DNA of 64,000 nucleotides from Micromonospora nigra. Lineage in GTDB: Bacteria > Actinomycetota > Actinomycetes > Mycobacteriales > Micromonosporaceae. Of the stretch, positions 9,219-17,847 are shown one piece after another. Numbering within the stretch: position 1 is the stretch's first letter; every line of letters starts with the position of its first letter. Below the pieces are notes generated by a model that was not told the origin of the DNA, searched no databases, and saw only the letters and a program-made list of their open reading frames with translations. The translations under genes were made by a program, and so were the position numbers. The stretch is from NCBI RefSeq assembly GCF_900091585.1, contig NZ_FMHT01000003.1, forward strand, positions 2,527,501 to 2,591,500, written 5' to 3'.

Positions 9219-9956
9219 GTGCCCCCCTCCACCCGCGTCCCGCAGCAGGAACGCAGCCGCGCCACCCGGGCCCGGCTGCTGGAGGCGACCGTCGACTGCC
9301 TCGTCGAACACGGCTGGGCCGGCACCACGACCACCGTCGTCGCCGCTCGGGCCGGCGTCTCCCGGGGCGCGCAGCTGCACCACTACCCCACCAAGGCCGC
9401 GTTGGTCACCGCCGCCGTCGCGCACCTGGCCGACCGCCGGGCGGCGGAACTGCGCACCGAGGCCGAGGCGCTGCCGGCCGGACCGCAGCGCCTCGACCGG
9501 GTCATCGACCTGCTCGGCGCGGCCTTCACCGGGCCGCTGTTCGTCGCCGCCCTCGAACTCTGGGTGGCCGCCCGCACCGACCGGGAACTCCGCGAGGCCC
9601 TCGTTCCGCTGGAGGCGCGGGTCGGTCGGGAGATGTACCGGCTCACCGTCTCGCTGCTCGGCGTCGACGAGCGGCGGCCCGGCGTCCGCGAGGCCGTCCA
9701 GGCCACCCTGGACCTGCTGCGCGGCCTGGGTGTGGCCAACCTGCTCAGCGACGACACGTCCCGCCGGGTCGCGCTCCTTCACACGTGGAAGCGCCAGCTC
9801 GCCGCGCTGCTCACCCCCGAGCCGGGCCCGCCGATGCCCGCCGCCCCCGAGCCGGGCCTGCTGGTGTCCGCCACCCCCGACCACGCGCCGGCGACCCCCG
9901 ACCACGTGCCCGTCACCCCAGACCACGCGCCCGCCGTCCCCGAACGCGACAGGTAG
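9219..9956 (+). CDS. TetR/AcrR-family transcription regulator
   Basis: The 245-residue protein has an N-terminal TetR DNA-binding domain (RLLEATVDCLVEHGWAGTTTTVVAARAGVSRGAQLHHY, split here by the helix-turn-helix) and a helical ligand domain. The GVSRGAQLHHYPTKAALV pattern is frequent in regulators of acyl-CoA metabolism. The GTG at 9219 is preferred; an upstream ATG at 9183 would start inside the palindrome. The last 30 residues are a Pro/Asp/His-rich direct repeat (TPDHAP type) without a known role. It lies 42 bases ahead of the acyl-CoA catabolic operon, so it is probably its regulator, with an acyl-CoA as likely ligand. Confidence 0.88.
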   Translation: MPPSTRVPQQERSRATRARLLEATVDCLVEHGWAGTTTTVVAARAGVSRGAQLHHYPTKAALVTAAVAHLADRRAAELRTEAEALPAGPQRLDRVIDLLGAAFTGPLFVAALELWVAARTDRELREALVPLEARVGREMYRLTVSLLGVDERRPGVREAVQATLDLLRGLGVANLLSDDTSRRVALLHTWKRQLAALLTPEPGPPMPAAPEPGLLVSATPDHAPATPDHVPVTPDHAPAVPERDR

Positions 9957-9998
9957 CGAACCGCACGCCCTGCCCGGCCCACCCCTCCCGGAGGCATC

Positions 9999-10976
9999 AT
10001 GGTCGACCTGACAGCCCTGCTAGCGGACCTGGCCGCCGAGTCCGACGACCTGGACGCCCTGGTCGCCGGGCGTCCGCCGGTCGACTGGTCGAAGCCGACA
10101 CCCGCGCCCGGCTGGAGCGTCGCCCACCAGATCGCCCACCTCGCCTGGACCGATCACGTGGCGCTGCTCGCCGCCACCGACGCCGACGGGTTCCTCGCCT
10201 CCGTCCTGGCTGCCCCGGATCCGGCGAGGCTCGTCGACGACGGTGCGGCGGAGTTCCTCGCCCCACCGGCCGAGCTGGTGGAACGTTGGCGGGTCGGCCG
10301 CGCGGCGCTCGCGGCGACACTCGCCGCCGCCCCGGTCGGGGTGAAACTGCCCTGGTACGGCACCCGGATGTCACCGGCCTCGATGGCGACCGCCCGGATC
10401 ATGGAGACCTGGGCGCACGGCGAGGACGTGGCCGACGCGCTCGGCGTCGACCGGCCGGCCACCGCTCGGCTACGGCACGTCGCGCATCTCGGCTTCCGTA
10501 CCCTCGGGCACGGATTCGCCGTCCACGGTCGTCCGGTCCCGACCTCGCCGGTCCGGGTCGAGCTGGCCGCGCCCGACGGAGAAACCTGGGCGTACGGGCC
10601 GGCCGACGCCGCCGACCGGGTCACCGGCCCGGCGCGGGACTTCTGCCTGCTGGTGACCCAGCGCCGGCACCGGTCCGACCTGGCGTTGACCGCCACCGGG
10701 CCGGTGGCCGACGAGTGGCTCGACGTCGCGCAGGCCTTCGCCGGCCCGCCCGGCGCGGGCCGGGCACCGGCCGGGGGCACCACCGACGGCGGCGCCCCCG
10801 ACAACCCGGCGGGTCCGAGCCACCCCGCAGGCCCGAACGCAACGGCGGGCACGAACGACCCGGCGGGCACGAACGCAACGGCGGGCACGAACGACCCGGC
10901 CCGCCCGAACGAAACGGCGGGCACGAACGAAACGGCGGGCAGGAGCGGCTCGGCGGGGCCAGGGGTGCCGGCGTGA
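9999..10976 (+). CDS. TIGR03084-like protein (maleylpyruvate isomerase/DinB-like fold)
   Basis: The 325-residue product begins with a helical, His-containing MDMPI/DinB-type N-terminal domain ([20 protein letters not shown] and [15 protein letters not shown] supply the metal-type His residues). A C-terminal beta domain follows, with the [12 protein letters not shown] segment seen in the TIGR03084 family. Members of that family often sit beside acyl-CoA carboxylase and dehydrogenase genes; their reaction is not established. The ATG is set by a GGAGG site eight bases upstream. Residues after about 250 are a low-complexity Asn/Thr/Ala/Gly tail encoded by 18-bp repeats. The stop overlaps the next start by four bases (GTGA). 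Confidence 0.83.
   Translation: MVDLTALLADLAAESDDLDALVAGRPPVDWSKPTPAPGWSVAHQIAHLAWTDHVALLAATDADGFLASVLAAPDPARLVDDGAAEFLAPPAELVERWRVGRAALAATLAAAPVGVKLPWYGTRMSPASMATARIMETWAHGEDVADALGVDRPATARLRHVAHLGFRTLGHGFAVHGRPVPTSPVRVELAAPDGETWAYGPADAADRVTGPARDFCLLVTQRRHRSDLALTATGPVADEWLDVAQAFAGPPGAGRAPAGGTTDGGAPDNPAGPSHPAGPNATAGTNDPAGTNATAGTNDPARPNETAGTNETAGRSGSAGPGVPA
10834..10941. repeat. Six tandem 18-bp units in the tail of the TIGR03084-like gene
   Basis: Units start at 10834, 10852, 10870, 10888, 10906 and 10924, each beginning CGAACG. They encode the repeated peptide pattern (N-A/D/E-T/P-A-G-T) in the C-terminal tail. The length of 18 keeps the frame, so copy number can change without breaking the gene. 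Confidence 0.93.
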
Positions 10977-12826
10977 GCGGGGTGCTGCGGATCGGCAACG
11001 CGTCCGGCTTCTACGGCGACCGGTCCAGCGCCTGGCGGGAGATGCTCGACGGCGGCGAGGTCGACGTGCTGACCGGCGACTACCTGGCCGAGCTGACCAT
11101 GCTGATCCTCGGCCGGGACCGGCTGCGCGACCCCGACCTGGGATATGCGAAGACGTTCCTCCGCCAGATGGAGGGTTGCCTCGGCACCGCGCTCGACCGG
11201 GGCGTGCGGATCGTGACCAACGCCGGCGGGCTCAACCCGGCGGGGCTCGCCGCCGCGCTCGGCGTGCTCGCCGGGCGGCTCGGTCTGCCGGCCCGGATCG
11301 GGTACGTCGAGGGCGACGTGCTCCCGCGTCCGGACGCGCTGACCGCGAACGCCTACCTGGGAGCGTTCGGCATCGCAGCCTGCCTCGACGGCGGCGCGGA
11401 CGTGGTGGTCACCGGCCGGGTCACCGATGCCTCCCTGGTGGTCGGTCCCGCCGTCGCCCGGTTCGGGTGGGGCCGTGACGACCTGGACGCGCTGGCCGGC
11501 GCCACCGTCGCCGGTCACCTGCTGGAGTGCGGCGCGCAGGTCACCGGTGGCAACTTCAGCTTCTTCACCGAACTGCCCGACGGTGGACACCGGCCCGGCT
11601 TCCCCCTCGCGGAGCTGCACGCCGACGGCTCCTCGGTGATCACCAAGCACCCGGGCACCGGGGGCGCGGTCACCGTCGAGACGGTCACCGCCCAACTGTT
11701 GTACGAGGTGGGCGGCCCCGAATACCTCGGCCCGGACGTGGTCACCCGGCTGGACTCGGTGACGCTGCGCCAGGACGGCCCGGACCGGGTCCGCGTCGGC
11801 GGGGTCCGGGGCACGCCTCCGCCGCCCACGCTCAAGGTGGGCGTCAACAACCTGGGCGGGTTCCGCAACTCGATGACCTTCGTCCTCTGCGGGCTGGACA
11901 TCCCCGCGAAGGCGGCGCTGGTCCGCACGCAGGTCGAGGAGGCGGTCGGCGGGGCGGGACTCGAGTTCGTCCTCGCCCGCACCGACCACCGGGACGCCGC
12001 CGACACGGAGACGGCGAGCGCGCTGCTGCACGTACACCTGCGCGACGGCGACCGGGCGCGGGCCGGGCGGGCGTTCTCGGCCGCCGCGGTGGAGCTGGCG
12101 CTGGCCTCCTACCCCGGCTGCACCCTGACCACCCTGCCCGGCGACGCCACGCCCTTCGGGGTGTTCACGGCCGACACGGTGCCGCAGGGGGCGGTGGCGC
12201 ACGTGGCGGTTCTGCCCGGCGGCGAGCGGGTGCCGATCGCCCCGCCGATCCGAACGGCCGCGCCGGACCCCGACGGAGGCGCCCACGCGCCGGACCCCGA
12301 CGCAGACGCGCACGCCCCCGAGCCAGACGAAGGCACGCACACCCCGGACCCGGACGGAGGTCCGCGCGCGCCGGCGTCGGCGCGCAGCGTTGTCGGACCG
12401 GACGACCCCGCGCGGCCGACCCGGCGTGCCCCGCTCGGCGAACTGGTCGGGGCCCGCTCCGGCGACAAGGGCGGGGACGCGAACCTCGGGGTCTGGGCGC
12501 GCACGGACCCGACGTGGGCGTGGCTGCGGGGCTGGCTGACCGTCGACCGGCTGGCCGAGTTGCTGCCGGAGACCGCGCCGCTGGCCGTCGAACGGTACGA
12601 GCTGCCGAACCTGCGGGCCGTGAACTTCGTCGTGCGGGGGCTGCTCGGCCAGGGGGTGGCGGCCTCCACCCGGTTCGACCCGCAGGCCAAGGCGCTGGGC
12701 GAACTGCTGCGCGCCCGGCTGGTCGACCTGCCGGCGGACCTGCCCGCCGGGCCACCGGCGACGGAGCGCCGGGAGACATCGCCTGACGGTTCGGCCCGGG
12801 TCGCCGTCGGGGAGGGCCGCGGGTGA
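10973..12826 (+). CDS. AtuA-family (DUF1446) protein of acyclic terpene/acyl-CoA catabolism
   Basis: The 617-residue protein starts with [13 protein letters not shown] and contains the DUF1446 landmarks [49 protein letters not shown] and [16 protein letters not shown]-terminal domain with [16 protein letters not shown] and [11 protein letters not shown] follows. AtuA is needed for citronellol and geraniol use in Pseudomonas, but its reaction is not established. The two domains are joined by an acidic His/Pro/Asp repeat linker (about 12255 to 12360). The GTG at 10973 overlaps the previous stop. Neighbouring dehydrogenases and a carboxylase place it in branched acyl-CoA degradation, possibly in the step between carboxylation and cleavage. 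Confidence 0.85.
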   Translation: MSGVLRIGNASGFYGDRSSAWREMLDGGEVDVLTGDYLAELTMLILGRDRLRDPDLGYAKTFLRQMEGCLGTALDRGVRIVTNAGGLNPAGLAAALGVLAGRLGLPARIGYVEGDVLPRPDALTANAYLGAFGIAACLDGGADVVVTGRVTDASLVVGPAVARFGWGRDDLDALAGATVAGHLLECGAQVTGGNFSFFTELPDGGHRPGFPLAELHADGSSVITKHPGTGGAVTVETVTAQLLYEVGGPEYLGPDVVTRLDSVTLRQDGPDRVRVGGVRGTPPPPTLKVGVNNLGGFRNSMTFVLCGLDIPAKAALVRTQVEEAVGGAGLEFVLARTDHRDAADTETASALLHVHLRDGDRARAGRAFSAAAVELALASYPGCTLTTLPGDATPFGVFTADTVPQGAVAHVAVLPGGERVPIAPPIRTAAPDPDGGAHAPDPDADAHAPEPDEGTHTPDPDGGPRAPASARSVVGPDDPARPTRRAPLGELVGARSGDKGGDANLGVWARTDPTWAWLRGWLTVDRLAELLPETAPLAVERYELPNLRAVNFVVRGLLGQGVAASTRFDPQAKALGELLRARLVDLPADLPAGPPATERRETSPDGSARVAVGEGRG

Positions 12827-13980
12827 GCATCCCCGACACCGCGGAGCGGCGGCAGCTACGCGAGCTGACGAGGGTCTTCGTGACCCGGGAGGTGCTGCCG
12901 CACCTCGACGGGTGGGAGCGGGCCGGCGAGGTGCCCCGGAACCTGCACGCCGCCGCCGCGGCGGTGGGGCTGCTCGGCGTCGGTTTCCCCGAATCCGTCG
13001 GCGGCAGCGGCGGGGACCTGCTCGACTCGGTCGTGGTCACCGAGGAGATCATCCGTGCGGGTGGCTCGTCGGGTCTGGTCGCGGCGCTGTTCACGCACGG
13101 CATCGCGCTGCCGCACATAGTCGCCGCCGCGCGGGACGACGATCCGGGCGCGCACGACCTGGTCGACCGGTACGTGCGACCGACGCTGGCCGGGCGGACC
13201 ATCGGCGCGCTGGCCGTCACCGAGCCGGACGGCGGATCGGACGTCGCGGGCCTGCGCACCACGGCTCGACGCGAGGGCGACCACTGGGTGGTGAACGGGT
13301 CGAAGACGTACATCACCAGCGGCCACCGGGCCGACTTCGTGACCACCGCCGTCCGTACCGGCGGGCCGGGCGCGGGCGGCCTGTCCCTGCTGGTGGTCGA
13401 CAGGGCAACTCCCGGCTTCACGGTGGGGCGGCGGCTGGACAAGCTGGGCTGGCACTGCTCCGACACCGCCGAGTTGTCCTTCGTCGACGTGCGGGTGCCC
13501 GTGGGCAACCTCGTCGGCCCGGAGGGTGGTGGCTTCCTGGCGATCGTGCGCAACTTCGCCGCCGAGCGGATCTCCCTGGCCACCCAGGCGTACGCGACGG
13601 CACAACGCTGCGTCGAGCTGGCGACCGTCTGGTGCCGGGACCGGTCGACGTTCGGTCGCCCGTTGGTGGGCCGGCAGGTGGTGCGGCACCGGCTGGCGGA
13701 GATGCACACCCGCGCCGAGGCGGCCCGCGCGTACGTACACGCGGTGGCGGCCCGGGTGGCCGACGGCGAGCCGGCACTGACCGAGGTGGCGATGGCGAAG
13801 AACGTCGCGGTGGCCGCCTGCGACCACGTGGTGGATGCGGCACTGCAACTGCACGGCGGCTTCGGCTACCTGCGCGACGCCGAGGTGGAGCGGCACTACC
13901 GGGACGCCCGCATCCTCGGCATCGGCGGCGGCACCACCGAGATCATGAACGAGATCATCGCGAAAGGCCTGGGCCTGTGA
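12823..13980 (+). CDS. Acyl-CoA dehydrogenase
   Basis: The 385-residue protein has the three domains of flavin-dependent acyl-CoA dehydrogenases. The signature AVTEPDGGSDVAGLRTTA binds FAD and substrate, a middle beta domain contains VVNGSKTYITSG, and the C-terminal helices include LQLHGGFGYLRDAEVERHYRDARILGIGGGTTEIM. The position of the catalytic Glu used by MCAD is a Gly here (GIGGGT), as in isovaleryl/long-chain types that take the base from another helix. It would oxidise an acyl-CoA to the 2-enoyl-CoA ahead of carboxylation. The GTG start overlaps the AtuA-family stop, and the stop overlaps the first mini-ORF of the repeat that follows. Confidence 0.93.
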   Translation: MSIPDTAERRQLRELTRVFVTREVLPHLDGWERAGEVPRNLHAAAAAVGLLGVGFPESVGGSGGDLLDSVVVTEEIIRAGGSSGLVAALFTHGIALPHIVAAARDDDPGAHDLVDRYVRPTLAGRTIGALAVTEPDGGSDVAGLRTTARREGDHWVVNGSKTYITSGHRADFVTTAVRTGGPGAGGLSLLVVDRATPGFTVGRRLDKLGWHCSDTAELSFVDVRVPVGNLVGPEGGGFLAIVRNFAAERISLATQAYATAQRCVELATVWCRDRSTFGRPLVGRQVVRHRLAEMHTRAEAARAYVHAVAARVADGEPALTEVAMAKNVAVAACDHVVDAALQLHGGFGYLRDAEVERHYRDARILGIGGGTTEIMNEIIAKGLGL

Positions 13981-14153
13981 GTGCGAGGAGTGAGCCGGGT
14001 CTGCGAGCCCCGCAGTCACGAACGAAGGAGGCACCGTGAGTGCGAGGAGTGAGCCGGGTCTGCGAGCCCCGCAGTCACGAACGAAGGAGGCACCGTGAGT
14101 GCGAGGAGTGAGCCGGGTTCGCGAGCCCCGCAGTCACGAACGAAGGAGACGCC
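13977..14153 (+). repeat. Three 59-bp tandem repeats, each encoding a coupled 20-codon mini-ORF
   Basis: Units start at 13977, 14036 and 14095. Each begins with GTGAGTGCGAGG and ends with a strong AAGGAG ribosome binding site and a short spacer before the next start. Read from its GTG, each unit is a 20-residue ORF (pattern VSARSEPG...RTKE(A/T)P). Its TGA overlaps the GTG of the next unit by four bases, and the last TGA overlaps the ATG of the carboxylase gene at 14154. The mini-ORFs are 13977-14039, 14036-14098 and 14095-14157. Ribosomes could thus pass from the dehydrogenase to the carboxylase without a gap. I recall similar dispersed sequences in Micromonospora and Salinispora genomes but cannot verify it here. 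Confidence 0.9.
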
Positions 14154-15755
14154 ATGACCACGCTGGACAGCGCGATCGACCCGTCCTCGCCGGCCTTCCT
14201 CGCCAACCGGGCGGCCCTGCTGGAACGGCTCGGCGAGTTGGACGCCGCGTTGGACCAGGCACGGGCCGGGGGCGGCGAGAAGTACGTGGCCCGCCACCAC
14301 CGGCGCGGCAAGCTGCTGCCCCGGGAGCGCGTCGAGCTGCTGCTGGATCAGGACAGCCCGTTCCTGGAGCTGTCGCCGGTGGCCGCCTACGGGACGGACT
14401 TTCCGGTCGGGGCCAGCGTGGTGACCGGCATCGGCGTCGTCGAGGGCGTGGAGTGTCTCGTCGTCGCCAACGACCCGACGGTGCGCGGCGGCGCGGTGAA
14501 CCCGTGGTCGCTGGCCAAGACGCGGCGGGCCGGGGAGATCGCACTGGCCAACCGGCTGCCGATGATCAACCTGGTGGAGTCGGCCGGGGCGGACCTGCCC
14601 AGCCAGGCGGAGATCTTCATTCCGGGCGGCCGGGTGTTCCGCGACCTGACCCGGCTCTCGGCCGAGAAGATCCCCACGGTCAGCGTGGTGTTCGGCAACG
14701 CCACCGCCGGCGGTGCGTACGTGCCGGGGATGTCGGACTTCACGATCATGATCAGGGACCGGTCGCAGGTCTACCTGGCGGGGCCGCCGCTGGTGAAGAT
14801 GGCCACCGGCGAGGACGCCGACGACGAGTCGCTGGGCGGCGCGGCGATGCACGCCACCACGAGCGGCCTGGCCGACTTCCTGGCCGCCGACGAGCGGGAC
14901 GGCATCCGGCTGGCCCGGCAGTGTGTCCGCCGGTTCAACTGGCGCAAGCAGGGGCCGGCGCCGCGCAACCCCGTGCCGCAACCGCCGAAGTACGACCCGG
15001 AGGAGCTGCTCGGCATCGCCAGCGCCGACCTGAAGGTCCCCTTCGATCCGCGCGAGGTGCTGGCCCGGGTGCTCGACGGCAGCGAGTTCGACGAGTTCAA
15101 GCCGACCTACGGCACCGCCCTGGTCACCGGCTGGGGTGAGCTGCACGGCTACCCGGTGGGTGTGCTCGCCAACGCCCGGGGTGTGCTGTTCAGCGCGGAG
15201 GCGCAGAAGGCGGCCCAGTTCATCCAGCTCGCCAACGCCGCCGGCACCCCGCTGGTGTTCCTCCAGAACACCACCGGCTACATGGTCGGCACCGAGTACG
15301 AGCAGCGCGGCATCATCAAGCACGGCGCTCTGATGATCAATGCGGTGTCCAACTCGAAGGTGCCGCACCTGACGGTGAACCTGGGCGCGTCGTACGGGGC
15401 CGGCAACTACGGCATGTGCGGTCGGGCGTACGAGCCGAGGTTCCTGTTCACCTGGCCCAACGCCAGGTCGGCGGTGATGGGGCCGGCGCAGCTCGCGGGC
15501 GTGCTGTCCATCGTGGCCCGGCAGGCGGCCGCCGCCCGGGGGCGCGAGTTCGACGAGGACTCCGACGCCGCCATGCGGATGATGGTCGAGCAGCAGATCG
15601 AGTCCCAGTCCGGGGCACTGTTCCTGTCCGGCCGGCTCTACGACGACGGGGTGATCGATCCCCGGGACACCCGGACCGTCCTCGGGCTCTGCCTGTCGGC
15701 CGTCCACAACGCACCGGTCGGAGGCGCCGACGGCTTCGGCGTCTTCCGGATGTGA
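14154..15755 (+). CDS. Acyl-CoA carboxylase beta (carboxyltransferase) subunit, methylcrotonyl/geranyl-CoA type
   Basis: The 533-residue protein is a full-length biotin-dependent carboxyltransferase with two crotonase-like halves. Visible features include NDPTVRGGAVNPWSLAKT, LVESAGADLPSQAEIF, FGNATAGGAYVPGMSD, the C-half NTTGYMVGTEYEQRGIIKHGA, and MCGRAYEPRFLFTWPNARSAVMG. These resemble the beta subunits of methylcrotonyl-CoA (leucine pathway) and geranyl-CoA carboxylases (AtuC/LiuB) more than propionyl-CoA carboxylase. It would transfer carboxyl from biotin to a 3-methyl-2-enoyl-CoA. The ATG is fixed by AAGGAG five bases upstream and by overlap with the preceding mini-ORF. The partner biotin carboxylase is the next large gene. 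Confidence 0.93.
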   Translation: MTTLDSAIDPSSPAFLANRAALLERLGELDAALDQARAGGGEKYVARHHRRGKLLPRERVELLLDQDSPFLELSPVAAYGTDFPVGASVVTGIGVVEGVECLVVANDPTVRGGAVNPWSLAKTRRAGEIALANRLPMINLVESAGADLPSQAEIFIPGGRVFRDLTRLSAEKIPTVSVVFGNATAGGAYVPGMSDFTIMIRDRSQVYLAGPPLVKMATGEDADDESLGGAAMHATTSGLADFLAADERDGIRLARQCVRRFNWRKQGPAPRNPVPQPPKYDPEELLGIASADLKVPFDPREVLARVLDGSEFDEFKPTYGTALVTGWGELHGYPVGVLANARGVLFSAEAQKAAQFIQLANAAGTPLVFLQNTTGYMVGTEYEQRGIIKHGALMINAVSNSKVPHLTVNLGASYGAGNYGMCGRAYEPRFLFTWPNARSAVMGPAQLAGVLSIVARQAAAARGREFDEDSDAAMRMMVEQQIESQSGALFLSGRLYDDGVIDPRDTRTVLGLCLSAVHNAPVGGADGFGVFRM

Positions 15756-15757
15756 CC

Positions 15758-15880
15758 GTGCCCACGATCCAGGCCGCGCAGCGGAGGCCCGCAGCCGCGA
15801 GGCGGAGTCCCGCAGCCGCGATCCACGCCGCGAGGCGGAGGCCCGCAGCCGCGAACGAAAGGCAGGTCCAGTGGCGATGA
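15758..15880 (+). CDS. Repeat-encoded 40-codon mini-ORF bridging the two carboxylase genes
   Basis: A GTG two bases after the beta-subunit stop opens a 40-codon frame made of imperfect repeats (Arg-Arg-X-Pro-Ala-Ala-Ala, three times). It ends in a TGA that overlaps the ATG at 15877 of the biotin carboxylase by four bases. The DNA repeats the motif (A/G)GGCGGAGGCCCGCAGCCGCG. There is no reason to expect a folded product; the arrangement copies that of the 59-bp repeats upstream and may serve translational coupling. It could also be read simply as a spacer. Confidence 0.5.
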   Translation: MPTIQAAQRRPAAARRSPAAAIHAARRRPAAANERQVQWR

Positions 15881-17847
15881 TCCACCGACTTCTCGTTGCC
15901 AACCGTGGGGAGATCGCCCGCCGGGTGTTCGCCACCTGCCGCGCGCTCGGCGTCGCGACGGTGGCGGTGCACTCCGACGCGGACGCCGACGCACCCTTCG
16001 TCGCCGAGGCCGACCAGGCGGTGCGCCTGCCGGGGAACACCCCCGCCGAGACGTACCTGCGGATCGACGCCGTCCTGGCCGCGGCCCGCCGGTCGGGCGC
16101 GGACGCCGTGCACCCCGGCTACGGTTTCCTCGCCGAGAACGCCGAGTTCGCGGCGGCGGTGACCGACGCGGGCCTGACCTGGGTCGGCCCGCCGGCGAAG
16201 GCGATCGCCGCGATGGGCGACAAGATGGCCGCGAAGGCGCTGCTCGCCGAGGCGGGCGTGCCGATGCTGCCGACCTGGACCGACGAGGACCAGGTGACGG
16301 ACTTCCCGGTGCTGGTGAAGGCGTCCGCTGGCGGCGGTGGGCGCGGCATGCGGGTGGTCCGCGACGCCGCCGGGCTGGCCGGGGCCGTCGCCTCCGCGCG
16401 CCGCGAGGCCGCCGCCGCGTTCGGCGACGGCACGGTCTTCGTCGAGCGGTACGTGGAGCGCGGCCGGCACGTCGAGGTGCAGATCTTCGGCGACTCCCAC
16501 GGCACGGTGGTGGCGCTGGGCGAGCGGGACTGCTCCGTCCAGCGGCGACACCAGAAGATCGTCGAGGAGGCGCCGGCGGTGGTGTCGCCGGAGCTGCGCG
16601 GGCGGCTGCACGCCGCAGCGGTGGCCGCCGGCCGCGCGGTCGACTACGTGGGCGCCGGCACCGTCGAGTTCCTGCTCGCCCCGTCCGGCGAGTTCTTCTT
16701 CCTGGAGATGAACACCCGCCTCCAGGTGGAGCACCCGGTCACCGAGGCGGTCACCGGGCTGGACCTGGTCCGGCTGCAACTGCTCGTCGCCGAGGGCGGA
16801 CCCCTGCCGTTGGCGTCGACCCCGCCGACCGACGGCCACGCCATCGAGGTACGGCTGTGCGCCGAGGAGCCGACGCAGGGCTACCGGCCCGCCACCGGCA
16901 CCCTGCACCGGTTCGCGGTGCCGGGGGTGACCGGCGCGTTCGCCCCGACGCGGGGCCTGCGTCTCGACTCCGGCGTCGAGGACGGTTCGGTGGTCGGCGT
17001 GCACTACGACTCGATGCTCGCCAAGCTCGTGGCGTGGGCCCCCACCCGCGCCGAGGCGGTCCGTCTGCTGGCGGGTGCGCTGGCCCGCGCCGAGTTCCAC
17101 GGTGTCGCCACCAACCGGGACCTGCTGGTCCGGGTGCTGCGCAGCCCGGAGTTCGGCGCGGCGGAGGTCGACACCGGCTTCCTGGAGCGCCACGACGAGG
17201 TGTTCGCCGCACTGCTGCCCGCCGACGAGTTGCCCGTGGCCGCGCTGGCCGCGACGCTGGCCACTGCCGCCGCCCGGCGCGCCGGCGCCCCGGTGCTGGC
17301 CGGGCTGCCGTCGGGCTGGCGCAACGTGCCCGCTGTCCCGCAGGTCACCCGTCTCACCGGCCCGGACGGCGAGATCGAGGTCCGCTACCGCCTGGACCGC
17401 CGGGGCGCGCTCGCCGAGTGGTCCACGGACCCGGCGAGCGACGCCGTCGTCACCCTGGTCGAGGCGTCCCCGGAACGCGTCGTGCTCGACGTCGACGGGG
17501 TGCGGCGGGCGTTGCGCGTACACCGGGCGGGGTCGGCGGTGTTCGTCGACGGCCCGGACGGTTCGGCGGGCCTGGTCGAGCTGCCCCGGTTCCCACCACC
17601 CACCGCGGAGCTGGCGGCCGGGTCGCTGCTCGCGCCGCTGCCCGGCACGGTGACCCGGGTGTACGTCGAGGTCGGCCAGCGGGTCGCCGCCGGTGACCTG
17701 CTGCTGGCCCTGGAAGCGATGAAGCTCGAACACCCCGTGCTCGCCCCCACCGACGGCGTGGTCGCCGACCTGCCGGTCGCCGCCGGCGGCCAGGTCGACA
17801 CCGGTGCCGTGCTGGCCGTGGTCAACCCCGAGGAGGCCCCGCAGTGA
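15877..17847 (+). CDS. Acyl-CoA carboxylase alpha subunit (biotin carboxylase plus biotin carrier)
   Basis: The 656-residue protein has the biotin carboxylase N-terminal fold (LLVANRGEIARRVF, HPGYGFLAEN), an ATP-grasp domain (GGGGRGMRV, ERDCSVQRRHQKIVEEAP, FLEMNTRLQVEHPVTE), and a C-terminal biotinyl domain with EAMKLEH, where Lys616 takes the biotin. It carboxylates biotin with ATP and bicarbonate and hands it to the beta subunit encoded upstream. The ATG at 15877 overlaps the preceding mini-ORF stop; a GTG two codons earlier is possible. Its stop overlaps the start of the second dehydrogenase (GTGA), so the whole set is one coupled operon. Confidence 0.95.
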   Translation: MIHRLLVANRGEIARRVFATCRALGVATVAVHSDADADAPFVAEADQAVRLPGNTPAETYLRIDAVLAAARRSGADAVHPGYGFLAENAEFAAAVTDAGLTWVGPPAKAIAAMGDKMAAKALLAEAGVPMLPTWTDEDQVTDFPVLVKASAGGGGRGMRVVRDAAGLAGAVASARREAAAAFGDGTVFVERYVERGRHVEVQIFGDSHGTVVALGERDCSVQRRHQKIVEEAPAVVSPELRGRLHAAAVAAGRAVDYVGAGTVEFLLAPSGEFFFLEMNTRLQVEHPVTEAVTGLDLVRLQLLVAEGGPLPLASTPPTDGHAIEVRLCAEEPTQGYRPATGTLHRFAVPGVTGAFAPTRGLRLDSGVEDGSVVGVHYDSMLAKLVAWAPTRAEAVRLLAGALARAEFHGVATNRDLLVRVLRSPEFGAAEVDTGFLERHDEVFAALLPADELPVAALAATLATAAARRAGAPVLAGLPSGWRNVPAVPQVTRLTGPDGEIEVRYRLDRRGALAEWSTDPASDAVVTLVEASPERVVLDVDGVRRALRVHRAGSAVFVDGPDGSAGLVELPRFPPPTAELAAGSLLAPLPGTVTRVYVEVGQRVAAGDLLLALEAMKLEHPVLAPTDGVVADLPVAAGGQVDTGAVLAVVNPEEAPQ

